The translations under genes and the position numbers were made by a program. Below, in pieces: positions 1 through 6,434 of a stretch of DNA of 16,506 nt. Each line of letters starts with the position of its first letter. The stretch's first letter is position 1. Below the pieces are notes generated by a model, which had not been told where the DNA came from, ran no database searches, and saw nothing but the letters and a program-made list of their open reading frames with translations. Source of the DNA: Lishizhenia sp. (GTDB taxonomy: Bacteria; Bacteroidota; Bacteroidia; Flavobacteriales_D; Crocinitomicaceae); the NCBI GenBank assembly GCA_007117055.1, contig SKHH01000283.1, positions 1-16,506 of the forward strand, in the 5' to 3' direction.

Positions 1-1
1 A

Positions 2-121
2 ACTGTTTCAAGGTTAAACAATGGAGTTTCTGGAGGATCACATGAAGTATCACTTGGATTTGATTTGAATTGCACGAAAAAACCGCAATCATTCAAAACT
101 ATTTCATGTCCTTCATTTTAG
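2..121 (+). CDS. PorP/SprF-family T9SS membrane protein, C-terminal fragment (5' end outside window)
   Basis: An open frame enters from the left edge and ends at TAG 119-121, giving 39 residues that finish with KTISCPSF. The segment GSHEVSLGFDLNC, followed by a lysine/proline stretch and a terminal TISCPSF, resembles the C-terminus of PorP/SprF-family outer-membrane proteins. The last outer-membrane beta strand of that family is commonly followed by a short basic tail ending in ISCP-x-F. These proteins work with the type IX secretion and gliding machinery; SprF, for example, is needed for secretion of the adhesin SprB. The neighbouring gldJ supports the reading. Only the tail is visible, so the start, the signal peptide and the exact subfamily cannot be judged. 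The assignment rests on remembered family resemblance over a short stretch. Confidence 0.7.
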   Translation, partial: TVSRLNNGVSGGSHEVSLGFDLNCTKKPQSFKTISCPSF

Positions 122-128
122 AAAACTG

Positions 129-152
129 TAACGAATTTGCGATTTTTCGTTA
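129..152. repeat. 7-bp inverted repeat between the porP/sprF-like gene and gldJ
   Basis: TAACGAA (129-135) and TTCGTTA (146-152) are perfect inverted copies around a 10-nt loop. The downstream arm is followed by only a short T stretch, so it would be a weak terminator for the upstream gene. The loop contains the putative -33 element of the gldJ promoter, so it could also be a protein-binding dyad. Confidence 0.5.
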
Positions 153-167
153 TTTAGATTAAATTTG
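136..167 (+). promoter_or_regulatory. Bacteroidota-type promoter of gldJ
   Basis: TTTG at 136-139 is followed after 20 bp by TAAATTTG at 160-167, a full match to the Bacteroidota -7 consensus TAnnTTTG with correct -33 spacing. Transcription would begin near 172-175. This leaves almost no leader for an ATG at 181 but about 29 nt for the ATG at 202. Confidence 0.6.
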
Positions 168-201
168 TAAGATATTAAGTATGTATTTTAATACCAAAAC
201 T

Positions 202-2223
202 ATGAAACGAGTAAAACAATTACTTTATGCTCTTGGAGCTTTAGTTTTCGTCTCTTCATGTGCTAGAGAGGTTTCTGACGCAACGGGTTGGGAGTATAAT
301 AACCCCGCTTTTGGTGGTTTTCAAAAAGTCCCTGCAATGGATCAAGAAACTGGTCCTGGTTTAACACTTGTTGAAGGTGGTACTTTTACCATGGGACGTG
401 TTGAAGATGATGTTATGTATGATTGGAACAACCGCCCAAGGAGAGTGACAGTTTCTTCTTTCTACATGGATCAAACTGAGGTTACTAATTTCCATTGGTG
501 TGAATACTTATACTGGATAGGTCGTGCATATGAAAGCTATCCAATGATTAAGAAAAATGCTCTTCCCGACACTCTGGTTTGGAGATCTCGTTTAGGCTTT
601 AACGAAAAGTTTGTGGATTATTACTTACGTCACCCAGCATACCGTGATTATCCAGTAGTTGGTGTTTCTTGGTTACAAGCAAATGATTTTTGCCAATGGA
701 GAACAGATCGTGTAAACGAATACATCTTAATTCGTGAGGGTATTTTGAACTTTAACATTAATCAAGCTGACGAAAACACATTTAATACAGAAGCTTATTT
801 AGAAGGTCAATATGACGAAGAGGTTAGACAAAACTTAATTGATTTAGACCCATCTAAAGCAACGGGCTCAAGAGGTCAAGAGTTGGGTGACCGAATTGTA
901 CGCATGTCTGATGGTATTCTTTTACCACGATACAGGCTTCCAACAGAAGCGGAATGGGAATTTGCTTACTATGGTTTAATTGGAAACCTTAGAGATGGTG
1001 AATCTGAAGTAATTACTGAAAGAAGAGTTTACCCTTGGAATGGGCATTACGTTCGTCAAGAAGGTGAAGAGTTTCAGGGTTCGATTCGTGCTAACTTTGT
1101 TAGAGGACGAGGAGATTACATGGGTATCGCGGGAAATTTAAATGACGGTGGTGATATCACAACTCCTGTTACTTCATACTGGCCGAATGATTATGGTTTG
1201 TACAACATGGCTGGTAATGTAGCGGAATGGGTACTTGATGTTTATCGTCCACTATCCTCTGAAGACGTAGACGAATTTAGACCTTTCCGTGGAAATGTTT
1301 TCCAAACAAAAGTGTTGAACAATGAAGGGGCTACTGAATTCAAGAATTTCCAAGTAGAATACGATGTTCACGGCATGAAGGAATATATTAACGAATTCGA
1401 ACGTATTCGTTACCAAAGAGTTACAGCGAACAAACATGACCCAAATGACACTATTATTTCGCTTGGTGTTTCAAAGCATATAGAATCATCTAACCCTACT
1501 CCAAGAGGATACTCTCCAGATCCATTCTTTGTTTCGCATGGATTTAAAAAAGACTCTGTTGAGCTTGAAGTAATAAGAGAAATTAATGAGGTACTTGACC
1601 TTGCTATTGAATACAAAAATAATAAACATGACATCGAAGCATCTATGTTGATTCAGGATGAAATCTTTGATAATATTTTCATTGATAAATTAAGATTAGG
1701 CCCAGAAGGTGAAGAATATGCTTTCGAAGTAATTTCTATGCTACGTGATGGATTTAAAGAATTTATTATCGGTACTCCAGGTAAACTTAAATATAGAAAC
1801 GTAACAGCTGAAGAAAATATCGGAAGGTTAAATTACCGTCGTGATGACTACATTGATTACTTAGATGGAGATATCGAAAGTTCAATACATTACGACAACA
1901 CACAAAGAATTAATGATATTAATCAGGCGACAAGAGATCCGAATCTAGTGATGTATCAAAATCGCTTTGAGCAGTATGACCTTAAAGGAAATACTATCAA
2001 GCCTGGGGGTGATAACAGAACGGCTTGGCCAACAACATTAATCTCTAATAAATCTAGAGTTTATAAAGGTGGTTCTTGGAAAGACAGAGCATACTGGACA
2101 GTCGGTGGAAATAGAAGGTTCTTGGATGAAGACAAAGCAACTGATTACATCGGATTTAGATGTGCGATGGATAGAGTGGGTAGTCCAGTTGGCTTACATT
2201 ATTCTCGAAAGAATAGAAGGTAG
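202..2223 (+). CDS. gldJ: Gliding motility lipoprotein GldJ (SUMF1/FGE-sulfatase fold)
   Basis: GldJ is an outer-membrane lipoprotein needed for gliding and for stability of the GldK/T9SS machinery in Flavobacterium. From the ATG at 202 the product is 673 aa. A basic start (MKRVK) and a hydrophobic stretch lead to a lipobox VSSC with C20. The formylglycine-generating-enzyme-like domain shows GGTFTMG (59-65), TEVTN (92-96), YRLPTEAEWE (about 244-253) and NMAGNVAEW (335-343). After a long insertion it resumes with SRVYKGGSW (618-626) and IGFRCAM near residue 655. The cysteine pair of true FGE enzymes is not apparent, so a structural role is expected. An in-frame ATG at 181 adds 7 residues; 202 was preferred because it gives a cleaner signal peptide and a sensible leader from the promoter. 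Adjacency to murF also occurs in Flavobacterium. Family members that I recall are near 560 aa, so this one is long. Confidence 0.88.
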   Translation: MKRVKQLLYALGALVFVSSCAREVSDATGWEYNNPAFGGFQKVPAMDQETGPGLTLVEGGTFTMGRVEDDVMYDWNNRPRRVTVSSFYMDQTEVTNFHWCEYLYWIGRAYESYPMIKKNALPDTLVWRSRLGFNEKFVDYYLRHPAYRDYPVVGVSWLQANDFCQWRTDRVNEYILIREGILNFNINQADENTFNTEAYLEGQYDEEVRQNLIDLDPSKATGSRGQELGDRIVRMSDGILLPRYRLPTEAEWEFAYYGLIGNLRDGESEVITERRVYPWNGHYVRQEGEEFQGSIRANFVRGRGDYMGIAGNLNDGGDITTPVTSYWPNDYGLYNMAGNVAEWVLDVYRPLSSEDVDEFRPFRGNVFQTKVLNNEGATEFKNFQVEYDVHGMKEYINEFERIRYQRVTANKHDPNDTIISLGVSKHIESSNPTPRGYSPDPFFVSHGFKKDSVELEVIREINEVLDLAIEYKNNKHDIEASMLIQDEIFDNIFIDKLRLGPEGEEYAFEVISMLRDGFKEFIIGTPGKLKYRNVTAEENIGRLNYRRDDYIDYLDGDIESSIHYDNTQRINDINQATRDPNLVMYQNRFEQYDLKGNTIKPGGDNRTAWPTTLISNKSRVYKGGSWKDRAYWTVGGNRRFLDEDKATDYIGFRCAMDRVGSPVGLHYSRKNRR

Positions 2224-2293
2224 ATATCAACAAAGAACAGCGGAAAGATTATTTAGAATGTTGCTCTTTATAATATAAAAACACTGTAGTTTT

Positions 2294-2320
2294 AGCCTTG
2301 GTTTTACCAAGGCTTTTTTT
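2294..2320 (+). terminator. Intrinsic terminator after gldJ, abutting murF
   Basis: AGCCTTGG (2294-2301) pairs perfectly with CCAAGGCT (2307-2314) around a 5-nt TTTTA loop, and a run of seven T ends at 2320. This is a textbook Rho-independent terminator for gldJ. The murF ATG begins only 11 nt later, so murF either tolerates read-through or is transcribed from a promoter that overlaps this element. A weak candidate is TTG 2261-2263, 23 bp, TAGTTTTA 2287-2294, which has one mismatch. Confidence 0.85.
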
Positions 2321-2331
2321 ATTTATATATT

Positions 2332-3624
2332 ATGAACAAACTATTTCAATTATTTTATGCGTGTGCCGGAGTTTCAACAGACACAAGATCCATTGAAAAA
2401 GACGTACTTTACATTGCCCTAAAAGGAGAAAACTTCAATGGTAATCATTATGCCATAGAAGCTATCGAAAAAGGTGCTAAATATGCAATCGTCGATGAAA
2501 AAGAGTTTGCAAACGATACAACGATCTTTTATACTGAAAATGCCTTGCTGTTCTTACAAAAATTAGCCAATTATCACAGGAATAAATTCAACATACCCGT
2601 TATTGGAATCACAGGATCTAACGGCAAAACAACCACTAAGGAACTTATTGCCTCTGTGCTACAACAAGAGTTCGCTATTCTTTACACACAAGGAAACTTA
2701 AACAATCATATTGGTGTGCCGCTAACACTACTTAGCTTATCCAACGAGCATGATATCGCGATTATAGAAATGGGAGCAAACAAACGCGGCGATATCAAGG
2801 AACTATCTGAAATCGCTCAACCAACACATGGAATTATTACTAACATAGGCATAGCACACATTGAAGGTTTTGGAGGACCAGAAGGAGTATTAAAAACAAA
2901 AACTGAACTGTATGCGAATATCAAAGCTTCTGGCGGAACACTATTCTGTAATCTGAATGACAAAACCTTAACTAGTCACATACCCGATGACATAGAAGTG
3001 ATTTATTATGCCATAGAAAATGAAGTGGCTCGTTTATCGGGAAAGTTATTAGAATCGGTTCATAACATTCAGTTTCAATGGTCAACCAAGGATTACACCT
3101 CCCCTCTTGTTAAAAGCACCTTGATTGGTAAATATAACTTTAACAATATATTAGCAGCACTTTCCATAGGTCATTATTTCGAAGTACCAAACGAAAAAAT
3201 AAACGCTGGAATTGAAGCATATATTCCATCTAACAATCGCTCACAAATTAAAAAAACGCCCCACAATACACTGCTATTAGACGCATACAACGCCAACCCT
3301 AGTAGTATGAAATCAGCATTGGAAAACTTTGATTTAATTGATCATCCAAACAAAATGGTAATTCTTGGGGACATGCTTGAACTTGGTGCTATTTCTACTG
3401 AATCGCATAAAGAAATTATTGAATTAACAATTTCCTATCAACTTGAAGCGTTATTCGTTGGGAAGTTGTTTTATGCATTGAAAGAGGATTATGATAAAGG
3501 TGTCTTTTTTGAAACAGTAAATGATGCAGAACTATTTCTTTCATTAGCTCAACCGAAAAACAACTTTGTATTACTCAAGGGATCTAGAGGAATCGGATTA
3601 GAAAAACTCGCCGATATATTTTAA
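2332..3624 (+). CDS. murF: UDP-N-acetylmuramoyl-tripeptide--D-alanyl-D-alanine ligase MurF
   Basis: MurF is a cytoplasmic ATP-dependent ligase that adds D-Ala-D-Ala to the UDP-MurNAc-tripeptide, the last soluble step before lipid I. The 430 aa product has normal family length. The N-terminal substrate-binding part carries GVSTDTR (13-19) and LKGENFNG (30-37). The central ATPase domain has the P-loop GSNGKTTT (95-102), NLNNHIGVP (122-130), EMGANKRGDI (146-155) and TNIGIAH (170-176). GKYNFNN (267-273) and DAYNANPSSM (317-326) follow. The C-terminal domain has LGDMLELG (345-352). The ATG at 2332 fits the conserved N-terminus. The gene stands alone on this strand after the gldJ terminator, and its TAA overlaps the stop codon of the convergent aroQ. 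Confidence 0.96.
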   Translation: MNKLFQLFYACAGVSTDTRSIEKDVLYIALKGENFNGNHYAIEAIEKGAKYAIVDEKEFANDTTIFYTENALLFLQKLANYHRNKFNIPVIGITGSNGKTTTKELIASVLQQEFAILYTQGNLNNHIGVPLTLLSLSNEHDIAIIEMGANKRGDIKELSEIAQPTHGIITNIGIAHIEGFGGPEGVLKTKTELYANIKASGGTLFCNLNDKTLTSHIPDDIEVIYYAIENEVARLSGKLLESVHNIQFQWSTKDYTSPLVKSTLIGKYNFNNILAALSIGHYFEVPNEKINAGIEAYIPSNNRSQIKKTPHNTLLLDAYNANPSSMKSALENFDLIDHPNKMVILGDMLELGAISTESHKEIIELTISYQLEALFVGKLFYALKEDYDKGVFFETVNDAELFLSLAQPKNNFVLLKGSRGIGLEKLADIF

Positions 3625-4037
3625 TCTTCTTTCAAAAAGAAATTGAGTGCAAGTTCATAACTCTTTAGTCCGAAACCATAAATACAGCCAACTGCAACTG
3701 GAGAAATAAAGCTATCGTGGCGAAACGACTCTCTATGGGTAATGTTTGATATATGTACCTCCACAACTGGAGAATCAATTGCTTCTACAGCATCTCTTAT
3801 CGCTATCGAGGTATGTGTATAGGCTCCAGCATTCAAAATTATACCATCGCCTGAGAAGTGATGTAAAGCATTTACAATTTCTCCTTCTACATTACTTTGA
3901 AAATATTCTATCTCAAGGTTATACGATGAACGTAACATTTCCAAGTAATCTTCAAACGACTGCGTACCGTATACCTCTGTTTTTCGTTTGCCCAACAAGT
4001 TTAAATTTGGGCCATTAATAATTACTATTTTCCGCAT
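3621..4037 (-). CDS. aroQ: Type II 3-dehydroquinate dehydratase AroQ
   Basis: AroQ converts 3-dehydroquinate to 3-dehydroshikimate, the third step of the shikimate pathway, as a cytoplasmic dodecamer. Started at the ATG complementary to 4035-4037 it is 138 aa, close to the usual 140-150. The N-terminus IINGPNLNLLGKR carries the catalytic arginine (R18), and the catalytic tyrosine is Y23 in EVYG. QSNVEGEI (47-54), NAGAYTHTS (69-77), the catalytic histidine in VEVHISN (H95) and HRESFRHDS (101-109) follow. A longer frame reaches 4082, but its extra 15 residues (rich in Phe, Cys and His) lie before the conserved N-terminus and are not credible. The gene is divergent from xerD across 70 bp and convergent with murF. 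Confidence 0.95.
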   Translation of the reverse strand: MRKIVIINGPNLNLLGKRKTEVYGTQSFEDYLEMLRSSYNLEIEYFQSNVEGEIVNALHHFSGDGIILNAGAYTHTSIAIRDAVEAIDSPVVEVHISNITHRESFRHDSFISPVAVGCIYGFGLKSYELALNFFLKED

Positions 4038-4065
4038 AAAGAAATGGTAAGATAAACACAATAAG

Positions 4066-4073
4066 CAAAAATA
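4066..4073 (-). promoter_or_regulatory. Possible -7 element for aroQ
   Basis: On the minus strand TATTTTTG matches TAnnTTTG and lies 28 bp before the aroQ ATG. I find no TTG at the expected -33 distance. The same octamer occurs before tyrS and nqrA. Confidence 0.35.
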
Positions 4074-4107
4074 ATGAAACAAGCGAATATCTCACTATAT
4101 TTATCAT

Positions 4108-5013
4108 GTGAACAAGTGGGAAATACAACTTAAAAATTTTATTCATTACCTCCAATTGGAAAAAGGATTGGCCGACAATTCAATTATGGCCTATCAGAGC
4201 GACATAGAAAAATTAATGAATTATTGTAATTCCATCCAACTTATGCCTTTTGACGTTACATCCAAAAACTTACGTTCATTTTTAGCAGCTCTATATGATC
4301 TACAAATAAGTGCACGAAGTCAAGCTCGTATAATAAGTGGAATAAAACAATTCTATAACTTCCTATTATTAGAAGACCTAATACAAGATGATCCAACGGA
4401 AGATATTGCGACACCAAAAATAGGAAGTAAACTACCTGTCTATTTAACCGTTGAAGAGATTGATCAACTCATTGCTGCCATTGATTTAAGTAAAAATGAA
4501 GGACATCGAAATAAAGCAATACTAGAAACTCTATATAGCTGCGGGCTACGTGTTAGTGAATTAATCCAATTAAAATTTTCGCACATCTATGAGGAAGAAG
4601 GATTTATTCGGATCATAGGTAAGGGAGATAAAGAACGCCTAGTCCCCTATAGCTCCTCTGTACAGCATGAAATCAATTTATACGTTCACCATGTACGTAA
4701 TCACCAAAAAATTCAATCAGGCAGTGAAGACTATATTTTTTTAAACCGCAGAGGACGTCCATTGACACGTGTAATGATATTTACTATTATTAAACAATTA
4801 GCACAAGCCAGTGGTATTTCAAAAAACATCAGTCCGCATACTTTTCGACACTCATTCGCTACTCATTTAGTAGAAGGCGGGGCAAATTTACGTGCCGTAC
4901 AAGAAATGCTCGGACATGAATCGATAACTACCACAGAGATCTACACCCATTTGGACGCCGCATACATTAGAGATGCAATTCAAAGTTATCATCCGCGGAA
5001 TAAATGCCGCTAA
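4108..5013 (+). CDS. xerD: Site-specific tyrosine recombinase XerD
   Basis: XerD resolves chromosome dimers at dif, usually with a second Xer subunit and FtsK. The product is 301 aa. An N-terminal SAM-like core-binding domain (about 1-95) precedes the catalytic domain. The catalytic residues are R148 (GLRVSEL), K172 (GKGDKER), H244 and R247 (HTFRHSFATH), H270 (LGH) and nucleophile Y279 (EIYTHLD). These are the same residue numbers as in E. coli XerD, which argues for a housekeeping recombinase and not an element integrase. The start is GTG at 4108: no ATG lies upstream in frame before a stop at 4075-4077, and the N-terminus fits the family well. An out-of-frame ATG overlaps it at 4106, followed at once by TGA. 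Whether it should be called XerC or XerD depends on whether a second Xer exists elsewhere. Confidence 0.92.
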   Translation: MNKWEIQLKNFIHYLQLEKGLADNSIMAYQSDIEKLMNYCNSIQLMPFDVTSKNLRSFLAALYDLQISARSQARIISGIKQFYNFLLLEDLIQDDPTEDIATPKIGSKLPVYLTVEEIDQLIAAIDLSKNEGHRNKAILETLYSCGLRVSELIQLKFSHIYEEEGFIRIIGKGDKERLVPYSSSVQHEINLYVHHVRNHQKIQSGSEDYIFLNRRGRPLTRVMIFTIIKQLAQASGISKNISPHTFRHSFATHLVEGGANLRAVQEMLGHESITTTEIYTHLDAAYIRDAIQSYHPRNKCR

Positions 5014-5016
5014 TCA

Positions 5017-6309
5017 CTATTCAAACACGATGAGAAAATTCGTTTTCTTTCCTTTATTTAACAAAACAAACTTATCATTTATTAAATCTTCCGAAGTTAT
5101 AACATAGTCTTCCTTCACTTTTTGCTTATTTACACCAATGGCATTTCCTTTTACCTCTCTCCTAGCTTCTCCATTGGATTTTAGAAACCCTGTTTGACTA
5201 GAAAGCGCATCAAAAATACCTAAGCCATGTACCAAAACGGATTTATCTAAAAATGCTTTTTGCACACCGTCAAACACCTCCAAAAATTGATTCTCAGTAA
5301 GCGACTTTAAATCTTCAGTAGTAGATTTTCCAAACAAAATATTTGACGCATTAATAGCGTTCTCTAAGTCCTCTTTTGAATGTACCATGACCGTAAGCTC
5401 TTCCGCAAGACGTTGTTGCAATAAACGTTGATGGGGTGCTTCTTTATGTAGTTCGATTAAAGATGTAATTACTTCTTTTTTCAAAAAAGTGAAAATCTTA
5501 ATAAATCGTTCTGCATCCTCGTCTGAAGTATTTAACCAATATTGGTAAAACCGATACGGAGAAGTTCGTTGAGGGTCTAACCATACATTACCACTTTCCG
5601 TTTTTCCAAATTTAGAACCATCAGCTTTTGTAATCAACGGACAAGTAACCGCATACGCCTTGCCTCCTTCAATTCTTCTGACCAATTCTGTACCGGTGGT
5701 AATATTACCCCATTGATCAGACCCCCCCATTTGAATAGTACAATTCAATTCCTTATACAAATGTAAAAAATCATAACCTTGAACCAATTGATAAGAAAAT
5801 TCAGTAAAAGACATCCCCTCGGATTCTTCTCCAGCGATTCTTTTCTTCACTGAATCTTTCGCCATCATGTAGTTTACTGTAATATGTTTTCCGACATCAC
5901 GTATAAAATCGAGAAAAGAAAATCGACTCATCCAATCATGGTTATTCACTAACTCGGCTTTATTGTCCTGCACACCATCAAATGACAAAAACCGCGATAA
6001 TTGTTTACGAATAGCATCTTGATTCTTCCGAAGTATCTCCGCATCAAGTAAATTTCGTTCCTGTGATTTTCCTGAAGGATCTCCTATCATACCAGTTGCT
6101 CCTCCTATTAATGCAATAGGCTTATGTCCTGCAATCTGAAAATGTCGTAACATCATTACACTTACCAAGTGACCTATATGTAAGGAATCAGCTGTAGGGT
6201 CGATCCCCACATAGGCAACACGCATTCGCTCTGCTAAATGATCATCAATACCAGGCATTGCATCGTGCACCATTCCTCTCCATTCCAGCTCTTCTATGAA
6301 GTTATTCAT
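5017..6309 (-). CDS. tyrS: Tyrosyl-tRNA synthetase
   Basis: A class I aminoacyl-tRNA synthetase that charges tRNA-Tyr in the cytoplasm. From the ATG complementary to 6307-6309 the protein is 430 aa, typical of the bacterial TyrRS. It shows the HIGH motif as HIGH (44-47), the tyrosine-site region YQLVQGYDF (173-181), GGSDQWGN (195-202) and the KMSKS-type loop as KFGKT (233-237), as in E. coli. The C-terminal S4-like tRNA-binding domain covers about residues 365-430 (for example NGEARREVKGNAIGVN). The frame stays open to 6399, but the extra 30 residues are derived from the A/T-rich leader and the nqr terminator, so the internal ATG was chosen. The gene has its own likely -7 element and ends 3 bp from the xerD stop. 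Confidence 0.97.
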   Translation of the reverse strand: MNNFIEELEWRGMVHDAMPGIDDHLAERMRVAYVGIDPTADSLHIGHLVSVMMLRHFQIAGHKPIALIGGATGMIGDPSGKSQERNLLDAEILRKNQDAIRKQLSRFLSFDGVQDNKAELVNNHDWMSRFSFLDFIRDVGKHITVNYMMAKDSVKKRIAGEESEGMSFTEFSYQLVQGYDFLHLYKELNCTIQMGGSDQWGNITTGTELVRRIEGGKAYAVTCPLITKADGSKFGKTESGNVWLDPQRTSPYRFYQYWLNTSDEDAERFIKIFTFLKKEVITSLIELHKEAPHQRLLQQRLAEELTVMVHSKEDLENAINASNILFGKSTTEDLKSLTENQFLEVFDGVQKAFLDKSVLVHGLGIFDALSSQTGFLKSNGEARREVKGNAIGVNKQKVKEDYVITSEDLINDKFVLLNKGKKTNFLIVFE

Positions 6310-6326
6310 CGCTATATTTTTTTTTA

Positions 6327-6334
6327 CAAAAATA
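6327..6334 (-). promoter_or_regulatory. Likely -7 element for tyrS
   Basis: TATTTTTG on the minus strand matches TAnnTTTG and lies 17 bp before the tyrS ATG, between it and the nqr terminator. No well-spaced TTG is visible; the nearest is 12 bp upstream. Because the nqr operon is terminated upstream, tyrS needs a promoter in this gap. Confidence 0.45.
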
Positions 6335-6379
6335 AGAGTGTTTCTGCAATAAGTATTCGAAAGTTCAAAACAATAGCTC

Positions 6380-6412
6380 AAAAAAAAAAAGGACCTCAAC
6401 AGAAGTCCTTTT
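6380..6412 (-). terminator. Intrinsic terminator of the nqr operon
   Basis: Read on the minus strand, AAAAGGAC (6412-6405) pairs with GTCCTTTT (6394-6387) around a 10-nt loop, and the T run continues to 6380. It starts about 22 bp after the nqrF stop. In the opposite direction the T tract is short, so it is mainly one-directional. Confidence 0.85.
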
Positions 6413-6434
6413 AAAAATATTATATATAGAGAAA

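Noticed and set aside
202..2223. GldJ as an active formylglycine-generating or sulfatase-modifying enzyme
   Set aside because: The fold is shared, but the catalytic cysteine pair is not evident and lipobox plus gene context fit the gliding lipoprotein.
2069..2278. 69-residue + strand frame overlapping the end of gldJ
   Set aside because: It is an out-of-frame reading of conserved GldJ codons and extends only a little past the stop, with no start signal or similarity.
4038..4082. N-terminal extension of aroQ by 15 residues
   Set aside because: The extra residues precede the conserved MRKIVIINGPN start and come from the A/T-rich divergent gap containing a likely promoter element.
4108..5013. 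Tyrosine recombinase as a sign of an integrated mobile element
   Set aside because: The catalytic residues sit at exactly the E. coli XerD positions, the neighbours are housekeeping genes, and no attachment-site repeats, tRNA or phage genes are nearby.
6310..6399. N-terminal extension of tyrS by 30 residues
   Set aside because: It would translate the leader and run into the nqr terminator hairpin; the sequence MRSFFFLSYC and onwards does not match TyrRS, and the ATG at 6309 gives the conserved N-terminus.
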